Assembly (NCBI GenBank): GCA_039566865.1
Contig: CM076951.1
Location: 11,789,484 to 11,853,483, forward strand
Reading direction: 5' to 3'
DNA length: 64,000 bases
DNA from: Aurelia coerulea
Lineage: Eukaryota; Cnidaria; Scyphozoa; Semaeostomeae; Ulmaridae
The notes beneath the pieces were generated by a model that had not been told where the DNA came from, searched no databases, and saw nothing but the letters and a program-made list of their open reading frames with translations. Made by a program: the position numbers and the translations under genes. Below are positions 1-10,190 of this stretch, one piece after another. Within the stretch, counting starts at the first letter, position 1, and the number at the start of each line of letters is the position of its first letter.

Positions 1-173
1 CGTTTAAGGCTCTTGAGGGGGTGGGGGGGGGGCAAAAATATGATATAGTTATATTATATATCTAGATATCATTCATGGCTCTTGGGGTTAGGTAGATGTA
101 GCTTGACGATATATTTATTGTAGTTTTGTCAACGATTTTCAAAAATATGGCGTACTACATCAGATTATTTTAA

Positions 174-906
174 CCCTTTGCATGCTGCAGTCGCAGATTT
201 GTGACCAGCCTCATTCTCCTTCGCATGCTGCGGTCGCAGAATCGCCACTTAAGATCGTACTTTCTTTTTCTTGTGTACTGATCTGAAATTTACTGATCTC
301 TTCCTCAAGCAAATCTGGGCAAAAACTGGACTAAGCTGTTCCTCAAGCAATGAGAAATTGTTTCCAACGAAAGATGAACGTTGTTTACAGTGAAGTTTAC
401 TGATTTATTAGTGATGGAAGCTTCTGCAACTAAATCGCGAGTTTTTCGTTGATATTTGTCAAACTTTTCATTATTTTCAACCTGTTTCCTTCTTGCGATA
501 AAATACCTTCCTCTCATCCAATGTCGCTTGAAAATGTGTGTTTCGATAGCGTGACAGCTGCCCTTTCGATTCAGCCTCTGTCTGGTGATGTGGGTAGCCT
601 CTAAATGATGCAGCGAGGTCAAAATATGGCCTAAGTCAGCAATCGCCCGAAGCTCCGACGTAAACAAAATGCAAACTACTCAGCACTCATTCTACTGCTA
701 AATACGGTAAATTAAAATGTTTTATAGTGAAATAGAGGCAAGAAAAGTAGACTTTAGTTATTTTGAACAGTTTTCATATACTTTAATGTCAAATTAAAGA
801 GCTTCTTCCCGGAGTTTTGAAATTTTCGATCCAGACGTTTGAGATCTTGCGGGAAATATCCAGCGTCACAGTACAATCACCTGGAAACAATTCAGCATGC
901 AAAGGG
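174..906. mobile_element. piggyBac-like non-autonomous element (TTAA target site)
   Basis: The two ends are perfect inverted repeats: CCCTTTGCATGCTG at 174 and its complement ending at 906, each bordered by TTAA (170-173 and 907-910). TTAA duplication with a CCC start is the hallmark of the piggyBac superfamily. The 733-bp interior has no long frame, so it would need a transposase in trans. A second CGCATGCTGC-GTCGCAGA motif lies inside the left end (about 220-240) as a subterminal repeat. The element ends nine bases before the ATG of the PHD-finger ORF. Confidence 0.85.
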
Positions 907-914
907 TTAAAGAC

Positions 915-1499
915 ATGAAGAGTCATGGAAACTGGGGAAAAGCTCCTGAATGGTTGCCAGACAATATTCAGTTCAGGAGCCCTAATTTGCGCAATCCAGC
1001 TATGCTGAGAGAGGAACTGGATAGCATTTTAGCATCGGTGAAGGTCTATGTCAGGGCTTTGGCTGGTGAAACAGATGAAATGGAGGAAGAAGATATTGAA
1101 GATGAAGGTGATGTAGAGCCCCTAGGAGCAGATGGTGGAGTGGCTGAAGTTGAGCCTCAGCAAGGCAAATATTTAGAATTGGTCCAAGAGGCCACAAGGA
1201 ACAAAGATGCCACTACTGTTTCTGTTCCTGTTGATGCCTGCAGGTGCAGAGAGCTAAAAATTTGCAATGGAAATCTTCTTTGCTGCATGATGGATGAGGT
1301 GCCGGTGCCAGAAGATCTAGATTGTCTAAGTTGCATCATTTGTGCCACATGTAGCAAGCATTACCATAAGCTCTGCATTGGCGCGAATCTCTATGCTGGT
1401 GTTGAGAACGATGGGCAATGGAGTTGTGGCTGTGTCATCAGGCCTGCCTATCTGACAAAGTTTGAAGGCATATTATGTAATACAAGGCATACTAAATAG
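915..1499 (+). CDS. PHD-finger protein, probably ORF1 of a CR1-like retrotransposon
   Basis: An open frame of about 194 codons from ATG 915; an earlier in-frame ATG at 897 lies inside the piggyBac-like TIR and is less likely. The middle is acidic (runs of E/D around residues 55-75). The C-terminal third is a Cys/His cluster (CRC, CC, CIICATC, HYHKLCIG, WSCGC) in the C4HC3 order of a PHD-type zinc finger. It is followed within 150 bp by an APE endonuclease remnant on the same strand. CR1-like non-LTR elements are known to carry PHD fingers in their first ORF, so I read this as ORF1 of such an element. A host PHD exon is the alternative. The first about 60 residues are not recognised. Confidence 0.55.
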   Translation: MKSHGNWGKAPEWLPDNIQFRSPNLRNPAMLREELDSILASVKVYVRALAGETDEMEEEDIEDEGDVEPLGADGGVAEVEPQQGKYLELVQEATRNKDATTVSVPVDACRCRELKICNGNLLCCMMDEVPVPEDLDCLSCIICATCSKHYHKLCIGANLYAGVENDGQWSCGCVIRPAYLTKFEGILCNTRHTK

Positions 1500-1639
1500 A
1501 AAGGGTATGTCGTATTTGGCTAACAATCCTAAACATTTCATACATGATATTTACTCTCTGAAAATACAACGGACACATGTGGAAAAAATTCAAAAAGTAC
1601 TACAAATTCCCCAAAAATTACACTCGGTTTTCGAAAAGG

Positions 1640-2215
1640 AATAGTGATTGCATCACTGAACGTAAATAGTTTAATCCCTCATCTAGATGAATTAGAGGCT
1701 GTTATGGTAGATAATGGTATTCATTCCTTGCCCTCAATGAAACCAAAATCAGTAGCGATATTCCATGCGAAACGTTAAAAATTGATGGGTACAAATTTGG
1801 ACGAAAAGATCAAAACCGTCACGGTGGTGGAGTAGCTTTCTACTGTAAAGACACCCTTAAGTGTGATATTAGGCATGATGTCCCAGTATCAGATTTAGAA
1901 ATCTTATGCGTTGAAATAACTCACCCAAAGGCAAAGCCTTACGTCATTCTTCTGTGGTATAGGCCTCCCAGTGATAACAAAGATACATTTGAAAAGCTTA
2001 AAATGTGCTACTCTTTTTGGAAAGTGAAGGCAAGGAAGTTATTTTACTGGGGGACACAAATTGTGATTACAGTGATGCAAACAGTTTATGTCATGTTAAG
2101 TCTATTAAGGACATCTGTGCTACATATGGTTTAAAACAGTTGATTAAAGAACCCACTAGAGAAACCGTTCAGTCATCTACTTTGATCAAAGATCATGGAA
2201 AAGAGACTGGATAGG
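1640..2215 (+). pseudogene. APE-type endonuclease fragment of a non-LTR retrotransposon (frameshifted)
   Basis: Frames opening near 1640 give the N-terminal signature of an apurinic-like endonuclease: IASLNVNSL, then after a frameshift near 1725 an LNETKI-like segment, GGGVAFYC, and in the frame at 2005-2214 the GDTNCDY motif. These correspond to the N-x-x-S-L, E-T and GD-N-D blocks of CR1/L2-type ORF2. At least one frameshift is needed between 1700 and 1760 and another near 2000. The sequence loses similarity near 2215, before any RT domain, so this is the 5' end of ORF2 only. The RT fragments at 7.7-9 kb and 49-52 kb lie on the other strand and are separate copies. Confidence 0.75.
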
Positions 2216-2357
2216 AGACTGTGTCGAGAACAAAAGACGATGTTACGGATCAACTGATAGGAAACGCCATCAGAATTTGTCGAAGTAGCCTGTGTCGCTG
2301 TCGAAGAGGAAGTTTTAGATAATGCATATTCAGATTTTTAGAGAATTATGGTCGTGA

Positions 2358-3318
2358 ATGGTTGGTTGGTTGTACTACATGGTTGGTTGTACTACATACG
2401 AGAAAAAAGCACTGTACCCACTTTTGAGTTTTCACAAAATACCACGAAGTTCGATAAAGAGCCAAGCCAAAAAGGATTGGAGAGCACGCCTGATAAGGAC
2501 TGTTAATAGAAGCGACAAAAGTTTCAATTCGGAGAGAGCTCATATATGTTCAAGACACTTTGATCCTCAGTGCTTCAAAGCAGGTAAGTGGAACACCAAG
2601 CTATAGCTTCGACTTCATGCTTTCACCTTTCACAACTGTGTCATTACGAACTTTTTGGGGCAGTCACAAAAAATATGAACAGAGTCCTAATGATAAATCA
2701 CATAAACTACCTGATGCTGACTCGATGCTATTCGTTGCAAGCGCCTGGATGTTGGAAATTGATAGATAGACTGTTTTCTTTTCATTTTTGCATTCCAACA
2801 GGAGGATTAGAGAATAATTATTAGCCACAATCATATTGAAAAGTTTGTGATGACCCCTCCCCACTCCTTACAGCCACTTTCTCCAGTTTGATTTTATTTC
2901 AGAAAATCTATTGCAATTGGAAATCTATATGTTCATTGATATGAAATTTAAACTACTTAGATTAGAAGTCTGCTGTAGTTCTCTAAAAGTTTTATCCTAG
3001 TGTTGTCACTTATGATACAAGATACTTATTGATTGAAAATATTATTATGTTTCAGGCAAGACAGGAAGAAAGGATCTCATTGTGGGTAGTTTACCAACCC
3101 ATTTTATTGCAACAAGGAGTCACGGAAGGCAAGGGCAGGAAAGACGTCAACTTGTGCTAAAAAGTGAAGTTGTCCTGCCAATTTTGTACAAGTACAGGGA
3201 TTTTAAGGAACTAGAGAAAGATCTGTCAAAAGTAAAAGCTCCTTGGGTGATCTTGTATCACACTCAAAACAGTTTGATTTTTGGGTTGGTAAATCCATTT
3301 GGAGATGAAACTTCATGA
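2358..3318 (+). CDS. Small two-exon THAP-domain gene
   Basis: Exon 1 runs from ATG 2358 (start uncertain) to 2583, with donor CAG|GTAAGT; the intron is 2584-3055 and ends TTTCAG; exon 2 is 3056-3318 (TGA). The phase-1 junction rebuilds a continuous THAP zinc-finger frame: SFHKIP, ICSRHFDPQCF, then GRKDLIVGSLPT, the usual THAP tail. THAP domains bind DNA through a C2CH zinc site and occur in host regulators and in P-element-type transposases. The protein would be about 163 residues, with no transposase core seen after the domain. The expected N-terminal Cys pair is damaged: a 17-bp direct duplication (GGTTGGTTGTACTACAT, twice around 2362-2398) sits where it should begin, so only one early Cys remains. 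It may be a decaying gene or the 5' part of a longer one. Confidence 0.65.
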
Positions 3319-4506
3319 AATGAAACTTCCTGAATTCCATCCATACACCAACTTTATATCACAAACTAAAGATGAAATATCACATTTACACAAATTTTCT
3401 TCGTTTAAATTTGAAAGATCATATTTGTTGTCCGTAAAGTTGTTTAAATATTACAGATGATATTGCTGACGAAGATTTTTAATCGAAATGTTCAAGATTC
3501 TAACAGTTGTGTTTTTATTCATTTTATTTCTGTTAATTTTTGATGGTGGTTTAGTTCAATTTATTACAGATGATATTGACACTATCTTTTTGTGCACTTA
3601 AGAGATTATGTAAATACCTACTTTCATGCAGTGTTGAATGTACAACAGACGGCAACATCCGGGAACATCAGAATGCGAAATGCTGATGTCAGCAGACAGG
3701 CTTTCCGTCGCTGATGCGCAGACTCTACTGGAGGAGGAACCTCACTTCTCTTCAGGGAATCAGTAGAGTCTGCACGCAGGCTAATATACGCATAATCATA
3801 CGTTTAAATTACAAACAAATTATGCAGTTGGATAGAGGATCAAAAGTAACATATATTCCTCCAATTTCATTGTTTTCCTGCATTTCCTGTAGATTTTGTT
3901 AGCGTTTATTGAAATTTTGCGCAGACATCTCTCAGAAATTGATCGCGTTTACCCCCTGGATTGAATTCAATTTTTCTAAAAAGTTCATTTTTGATTATAA
4001 GAAGGATAACAACTAAAAGTCAGAAAGTTTCAGCATTGTAAATGCACTACATAAAAATTGACAGAAGACAAGCCGATAGGGGGGGGGGGCTGCCCCTCCC
4101 CCTAGGCTTGATAGGGTTAAGCTATTTTCAGGGTAGAAATATAGATATTTGCTGCTAAATATTTCTGTAATGTTGTGGGGATGGGCATGGAGCCAGCACA
4201 AATCTGCAGCCGCCATGTTGGTAGGTCCCACTTCCTATCTCAGATCAGTGCTAGTCAGATCAAGCCTTAGAAAATGGTTGTGAGGATCATTTCTTCTCCA
4301 AAGAAATGCAACACTTGGTATAATTATATTCATAAAGGGAAGAGGAAATCAAATTTTCGCCATCAGCGAGTATTGTAGAGATCAGGGTCTAACAAGATGA
4401 AATGCCTGCGTGAATATAAACTTTGCCCTCTTGACTGTCAAGTTTCCTCTCTCTCCGGACTGTGGGTTGTCCAACAAAACTCTATTAGATTTCTTCATTT
4501 ATATAA
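3319..4506. other. Gene-free stretch after the THAP gene
   Basis: I see no coding signal. It holds two copies of a short direct repeat (ATTACAGATGATATTG near 3453 and 3562), the hairpin at 3716-3783, and the right end of a TTAA element finishing at 4116: a G-run/C-run pair at 4080-4104, then GATAGGG and TTAA at 4117-4120. No matching left end was found, so that element is truncated or very diverged. Confidence 0.5.
3716..3783. repeat. Short inverted-repeat hairpin (GCGCAGACTCTAC family)
   Basis: GCGCAGACTCTAC (3716-3728) pairs with GTAGAGTCTGC (3773-3783) across a 44-bp loop. A second copy of the same arms with a 15-bp loop is at 59654-59694. Confidence 0.6.
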
Positions 4507-5094
4507 GGCCATACAAAATAAATTAATAGATTCTCATCACCGCCCGCATGGAAAATTAATTCAGCGTTGATATTTTTTTATATTTTATTTGCAAAATATA
4601 AAAGTACCCCCCGCTCGTCATTTGCAATATTTGTGATATTTTTATATTTTATACAACGTCAAAACACATAGTTTTATTGTTTTCTATTTAGTTGCAATAT
4701 TTTACTCTTGATGATACATGATTGTATCGAACGAAAGGTAGAATTCGAGAGAATTATCACAAAACTACAAACAACTGTCATGCAAATGTCAATCTGAAAC
4801 AATGTTTTGACTGTATTGGCTATGTATTGGCACAGTTTTGATTCGTTGCAAAGTTTTATCAATGGTTCAAGAACATTTACACTGGTACCTCTTCTACAAA
4901 CGGCCCCAGAGGGTAGGCATTTCTCCACGCCAAAGACTGTGTAAGCAAAGATTCACCGGAATAATGTGTTCCCTCGCTGATTTGGCTAGATCTGCCAAAA
5001 TAAATTATATATAAAATATCAAATATAAACCTCCCACCTCGCGAGAGTTTCCAAAACTTTGTGATGAGAATCTATTAATTTATTTTATGTGGCC
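4507..5094. mobile_element. PIF/Harbinger-like MITE with long TIRs and TAA duplication
   Basis: A near-perfect inverted repeat of about 34 bp bounds this element. The left arm begins GGCCATACAAAATAAATTAA at 4507; the right arm is its complement ending TTTATGTGGCC at 5094. Both sides are flanked by TAA (4504-4506 and 5095-5097). GGCC termini with a 3-bp TWA duplication are typical of PIF/Harbinger elements. The 588-bp interior is AT-rich and non-coding. Confidence 0.75.
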
Positions 5095-5219
5095 TAATTG
5101 TTGTTTAGCGAAATCATTCCATCCTCAAACATTCTGGTAATGTAGACAGGAGGTTGCCAGTCATGAATTTCCCGTAGCTTACCTTGATCATCTTGCAATG
5201 ATGTGCTGCAGACAGGCAA

Positions 5220-6265
5220 CTAGTGTCCTGGGTTCTTAAAATTTGGCATATGATGTGGTATTCTGCATGCTGGAGGACCTGTCCAGTTATGTCTTTGGTA
5301 AAACTTTGGCAGAAGCAAATTTGTTGAAGATGATATATATGTAATATGTCCTGATTCATATCTCAAAAGGGCATCAAAGACATTGTCTGAGTAGTCAATG
5401 GTTTCAAAATCTTCAAAATAACCATCTAACTCCAAATCAAATTCACTCAAGTTGATATTCTCTTCAGAATTCCGATCTGAATAGTACTCGGGGAGCTCAG
5501 GTATTTGTAACACACTAGTTTCTCCTTCACATTCTACATTACTGCTATCCATCCTCAATGTCGTTGAAAATACCATGCATCATCAGAAGGATTGCCCCTG
5601 CATGAGCTCTAAGGAACACAGGTGTATTTTCTAATATATCTTCTATGGTTGATATGTAGGGTGCCTGTTTTGCAACCTCTTCTATTGTTTGCAATGACAT
5701 ACCAGAAATAAACTGTTTCTCAGCAAATGAAACATATTGCTGACATTGCCTCTCAACTCTAACTTATCAGAAAGCATCTCTACAAGTAAATGACCATCTC
5801 CCTCTGAAACAGTTCTGACTGCAACCTGTGCTTCCAACTCTTGCTCCTTTTCATACTCTGGCTTGATTACACCACATCCAGTACACTGGCAATTACAACT
5901 GCGATGGCAAAGGAGCAACAGTCATGCATTTTATCAGGACATTTAACAACTGACTTTGCAAAATGTTCATACAATTCTCGCCGTAAACGTGTGGCATTAG
6001 ACTTGCATAACTTTTCACTTCTGGTGATACTTTTGCAATCTGATGCCCTGAAAGATAGAGTATCGCTGTTGCTGGTGATCTATCCCTTCCTGCTCTTCCA
6101 ATACCTTGGATGTAATCCTCAATGTCAAGTGGGGCACCAAAATGAGTTACGGACCTGAGATCATTGATGTCAACACCCATCACAAGAGATGTTGTTGCAA
6201 TAACAACCCTACAAGAACCATTTACTGTTGACAGATCTCCAAGTACTCTTTCTTTGTGTTTGGTT
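5220..6265 (-). pseudogene. RecQ-like helicase, C-terminal half (frameshifted pseudogene)
   Basis: Read on the minus strand from about 6265, the frame holds superfamily 2 helicase motif V (RVVIATTSLVMGVDI) and motif VI (IEDYIQGIGRAGRD), the diagnostic RecQ pair. A Cys-rich stretch (CHRSCNCQCTGC, about 5880-5910) follows where RecQ proteins bind zinc. A helical region and an acidic tail (5220-5576) are reached only by changing frame at least twice (near 5900 and 5690-5580). No motif I-IV sequence is present upstream; the direct neighbour is a 122-bp tandem repeat. Such RecQ-like genes are multi-copy in several invertebrate genomes and often travel with transposons. The N-terminal fragment at 13.2 kb is on the opposite strand and cannot be the same locus without an inversion. 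Confidence 0.75.
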
Positions 6266-6367
6266 AGGGTTTTCCTGTGCTACATTCCAATCAGCAGTGA
6301 ATTCACTGATTGTTCCCCCTTTGTGGAATCATATGCGCATTTTCCTAGTTCTTCTCGAAGAAAAGTT

Positions 6368-6903
6368 TGGAACCCTCGGAACCCTACTATTCAATGTAGC
6401 ATTTACATAAAACAGACAGTTGCGCATTATTTGTACTGGAACCTTTTCGGTACCTTCAAATATGAACTGTGGATATAGAAACACAGTACTGGAACCCTCG
6501 GGACCTTAATATTCAATGAAGCATTCACATAAAACAGACAGTTATGCATTATTTGTACTGGAACCTTTTCGGTACCTTCAAATATGAACTGTGGATATAG
6601 AAACACAGTATTGGACCCGGCAGAACCCTACTATTCAATGAAGCATTCACATAAAACAGACAGTTATGCATTATTTGTACTGGAACCTTTACGGTACCTT
6701 CAGATATGAACTGCTGATATAGAAACACAGTATTGGACCCGGTGGAACCCTACTATTCAATCTAGCATTTACATAGAACAGACAGTTATGAATTGTTTGT
6801 ACTGGAACTTTCTCGGTACCTTCAGATATGAACTGTTGATATAGAAACACAGTACTGGAACCTTTGGAACCCTCGGAACCCTACTATTCAATATAGCATT
6901 CTC
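6368..6903. repeat. Tandem repeat, 122-bp unit, about 4.4 copies
   Basis: The landmark GGTACCTTC recurs at about 6449, 6571, 6693 and 6815, exactly 122 bp apart. Each unit carries TACTGGAACCTTT, GGTACCTTCA-ATATGAACTG, ATAGAAACACAGTA and TATTCAAT-AGCATT. Units differ by scattered substitutions. The array abuts the broken RecQ-like helicase at its upstream (5') side. Confidence 0.9.
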
Positions 6904-7161
6904 CTGGGGTATTCTCCTGTGGCATTCTCCTTGGAAAAAGGCTATTGAAGAAGTTCAAAATATCCCCCAGGTCAAAACCAGAGTTGCTGCATTAACAATG
7001 ATGAATCATAATGTCAAATTGTAAAACATGACAATCCCTGCAAATCATCAAAAATAAGAAAGCTAGATTTTTGGCTTTTCACATAGCTATTCAAATGGCG
7101 CACATGTTTTTTGAGACACCCTATAAATTTCACGATAAAGTTTCTACAGCCTAAATCTATT
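6904..7161. other. Unassigned; solitary TIR-like end
   Basis: No coding signal. TTTTTTGAGACACCCTATA near 7107-7125 looks like one end of a GGGTGTC-type TA-flanked element related to that at 9016-9552; its partner end was not found. Confidence 0.35.
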
Positions 7162-9011
7162 TTTTTTTTTTTTTTTTATATTCCATTATAAATTTTTTAC
7201 AAGACGAATTACTAATGACGCTACCTACTAATTACTCTACGAAACACTACAAGGACGATAATACCACGGGGAGCAATAGACTATGACAACCCCGCGGTAA
7301 CTAATATAGAAAGAAATAAAAACTACTGGGTGAATCAGGAAAGATGTACCACCCGCCCGCAAAACCGCACCCCAAGAGCCACCCAACCGATTCGCACAAT
7401 TTCATAGAGATTTTAAACGACGTGTCAAAGAGGCTTAAACGAAAATTTTGTCCAGGCCTCGGTCGAGGATTTGAAAAAGAATTAGACGAATCGGATGTGT
7501 GACTCCCGCGCCACGACTCCCCAAGCAGGCAACACACCCCCCGACCCACCCATTACATAAAGATACACGTAATTTCTGCTAAGAAATAAATCAACCATAC
7601 GGAACTTTACATACAAGACACTTTACGAAGACATACTTGGTGGGTGGATGAGGTATGACTAGATATGATGCGGTCCTAATCGAATCGACCAGTTATTTTG
7701 ATGAATTCTAGAGTCAATTCGAGAATATTTTTGTTAACGTCATTGGGAAGGTCTTTGTCACCATATAATAAAAGTTGCGTTAAGACCTCGTTTGGAATAT
7801 TAACATATCCAAGTGGTCGTAGTAATGCTAAGACTCGAACGAGAAGATTTCGGCGTTGAACCTCAAAGGAAGGGCAAAGCAACAAGAAGTGTTCCGTATT
7901 CTCTATACCGTCGTTCGTAGGGCACATTGGGTTGATGGTATCCCTAAAATTATGCTTGAACTTGTGAAAGTTCAATTTGCTAAGACCAACCCTAAGTTGA
8001 GTAAGATAGGATAGTCCTACTGGATCGTGAATCCCAAAGACACATTTAGCAGGGGGGCGGATTATGGACAGTAGCCTTTTCTTAAAAATAGCAATGGTTG
8101 GTGCAAGTCTAATCTCTGGACATAGATCATTCCATTCAGACAAGCAATTGGGATAGAAGCTAGATTGAAATCTCTCAGTCCTTGCCCGAATTCGCCCAGT
8201 GACATCCTGTCTGCGAAGAGAATATTGCGACTGTTGAAGTTGCGGGATTGGATCCGTTGTATATGCGGGGGATAGGCTATTCATGATTTTGTAAAACAAA
8301 GTGAGGCGTCTACTCCACCTTCGGGAACTTAGTGACTCCCAACCGAGCTCTGCGTACAGCTTTTCCCGCGATGTTCCTCTCCATGCCCCTGTAACGGCTA
8401 GAGCTGCAGAATATTGGACGGACTCTAACTTTTCCATTAAATTTGGTAATATGGTATTGCCGCTGAATTCACATACTTTAGCCGGAATATGGTAGATAAC
8501 ATCTCCGTAATCTAGGTGGGGTCGCACATAGAGCTTAAATAATTCGTTAAGAGTATGCCTGGGCAGATACTTGGAGAGACATTTCAGCAGACCAATGCCC
8601 TTTCTTGTTTTAGATATAGCTGCTTTGATATGAGCGGAAAAAGAAAGCTTTGAGTCCAGGATAATTCCTAAATGTTTATGTTCTTCTACTTTCATCACTG
8701 GTATGTTATTAAAACGAATTACTGGATGGTGAATTTCAATTTTTTTCTTAGAAAATACCAATTCCACAGCTTGTTTTTGTGGATCTGGATTAAATGACAT
8801 CTTCCAATCATAGGCCCATTTTCTTATCAATTCTAAGTCATGGTTCATGTCAGTGGCTGCTATATTTGAGTCTTCTACTACGGTAAACAATGAAGTATCA
8901 TCAGCAAAAAGCTTAACATTGCACTTTAAGCCTGCAGTTAGATCGTTTATATATATAAGGAAAAACAAGGGTCCTAAAATAGAGCCCTGAGGCACTCCTG
9001 CTATTCTATTC
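7162..9011 (-). mobile_element. CR1-like non-LTR retrotransposon, 5'-truncated (copy 1)
   Basis: On the minus strand the element starts abruptly at about 9011 in the middle of the RT domain, carries one open frame to 7676, and ends in about 500 bp of 3' untranslated sequence. It finishes in an A-run, seen as a T-run at 7162-7180. The copy at 48.6-51.85 kb has the same order and a related 3' region (the TACAAGGAC / CCCGCGG block), so both belong to one family. The 5' truncation is typical of target-primed reverse transcription. The truncation point meets the TA-flanked MITE beginning at 9016. Confidence 0.8.
7676..8995 (-). CDS. Reverse transcriptase C-terminal half (CR1-like ORF2 fragment)
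   Basis: An uninterrupted 439-codon frame beginning at RT motif B (PQGSILGPLFF), with the catalytic motif C intact as FADD (about residues 30-33). The thumb follows (LGIILDSKLSFSAHI; YVRPHLDYGDVIYH), then a C-terminal Cys/His cluster (MCPTNDGIENTEHFLLLCP) usual in this class. Motifs 0-A and the endonuclease are absent because of 5' truncation, so the frame has no native start; the Met is simply the first one. The absence of stops over 1.3 kb suggests a fairly recent insertion. It is closely similar to the frames at 49169-50439, where the catalytic motif is changed. Confidence 0.85.
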   Translation of the reverse strand: MPQGSILGPLFFLIYINDLTAGLKCNVKLFADDTSLFTVVEDSNIAATDMNHDLELIRKWAYDWKMSFNPDPQKQAVELVFSKKKIEIHHPVIRFNNIPVMKVEEHKHLGIILDSKLSFSAHIKAAISKTRKGIGLLKCLSKYLPRHTLNELFKLYVRPHLDYGDVIYHIPAKVCEFSGNTILPNLMEKLESVQYSAALAVTGAWRGTSREKLYAELGWESLSSRRWSRRLTLFYKIMNSLSPAYTTDPIPQLQQSQYSLRRQDVTGRIRARTERFQSSFYPNCLSEWNDLCPEIRLAPTIAIFKKRLLSIIRPPAKCVFGIHDPVGLSYLTQLRVGLSKLNFHKFKHNFRDTINPMCPTNDGIENTEHFLLLCPSFEVQRRNLLVRVLALLRPLGYVNIPNEVLTQLLLYGDKDLPNDVNKNILELTLEFIKITGRFD

Positions 9012-9015
9012 TACC

Positions 9016-9552
9016 GGGTGTCCCGAAAAAAGTACTCCCATTTGAAAAATCATCAAAATTTGATTACATGGCTGATCTTTGATTTTCTTTTTTTGTCAAG
9101 TAGATCAAGGACCAAATTATTTTCCAAGATATAGCTGATCTTGTAATTGGTTTAAAAATTAGCAAATTTAGCGCTTTTTAGAGCTGCCTGGTTTTGAATC
9201 ATACTAAAAAAAAGCACTGATGATTACCAGATCAATTTCTTTGTGCATGTAAAGCTTCTAGTTTGGTCATGAATGACAAAAAGAAATTCGCACTATCATT
9301 GGAGACTTCAATGATGATCACAAATCTAAAAATTTTACTCTTAGGCTTTGAGAATTTTGCTTAAAAACTATAGCTCATAATAAGGTTTCTAACCATGTAA
9401 TTTTTCTACCTTGATGTATCAAAATCCAGCATTTGATTACCTATGAATATTTGTGGGTCTTTGACGGAACAATTCAAAAAGAAAATCTTATAAATGGTTC
9501 AATAAAAATATGTGGGTGATTTTCTAAACAGGAGTACCTTTTTGGGACATCC
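9016..9552. mobile_element. TIR element (GGGTGTCCC family, Tc1/mariner-like MITE)
   Basis: GGGTGTCCCGAAAAAAGTAC at 9016 pairs imperfectly with the complement of GGTACTCC-type sequence ending GGGACATCC at 9552; about 20 of 24 terminal bases match. The interior (537 bp) is AT-rich and non-coding. The element sits at the broken 5' end of the CR1-like copy. Similar single ends occur near 7110 and 25875. Target duplication is unclear; TA lies on the left (9012-9013). Confidence 0.6.
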
Positions 9553-9902
9553 AAGAGCTGTTGTCAAGATTTGATGTTGTCTTCATACGTTTTGGAAGTC
9601 ATAAGTTTTGGAAGTCATGCGTTGCTAGGGGGAATATTCCTATCATGTATTGCCTGAAATAAGGTCCGCCATCTTTTCTGTAATCGTCTATTCTTATTGA
9701 TTTCAGAGAATTCACTGCCCGTTTAGAACACACAGGCAAATAACAATACATTAATATATTTTTCCTTTTACAGAAACATGTGCATATCCTCCTATCATCT
9801 TCACAAATTACTATCTGAATGTTCCCTATGTGTATAAAAACTCTTCTGGGCATGTCAAAGGTCATTCACGGACATTCTGCACAACCTAACCTCACCAAAA
9901 TA
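9553..9902. other. Unassigned AT-rich spacer
   Basis: No supported gene. A 16-bp direct repeat (GTTTTGGAAGTCAT with flanks) occurs near 9590 and 9605. Confidence 0.3.
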
Positions 9903-10190
9903 CTACAACTGCAACGGAAGAAATCAATCGATTGTCAATTTTGAAACTGATGGAAAAGAGAACTGGGCAGAGAAAAAATTTACAATTTATTGATTAATCA
10001 GCGAAATATGTTGTCAAGTACATATGGTATTTTCTTTTAACTTATTGACAAATTTACGAATTTGGAGTTTAACTATAGCACGTCGCTAATTGATTCCTTG
10101 TATTCACATGATGCATTAAAAAAGAAGACAAGTATGATCAGCATTGGTTGATGTTGCTTCGGCAGCTGCTCGACCTGACCTCTTCGCACA
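9903..10190 (+). repeat. Single-copy ancestor-like monomer of satellite 2 (exon region of unit A)
   Basis: This 288-bp stretch is the same sequence, in opposite orientation, as the monomer tandemly repeated from 36588 to 47755. Shared landmarks are ACTGCAACGGAAGAAAT, GAAAAGAGAACTGGGCAGAG, TTGATTAATCAGCGAAATAT, TATAGCACG-CGCTAATTGATTCC and CATGATGCATTAAAA. Here it occurs once and runs straight into the coding sequence of unit A. In satellite copies the frame is open for 68-74 codons and continues into the protein sequence still open in unit B (26447 onward). The monomer is therefore part of a 5' exon. Confidence 0.8.

Noticed and set aside
305..667. 120-codon minus-strand frame
   Set aside because: Lies wholly inside the piggyBac-like non-autonomous element and shows no recognisable domain.
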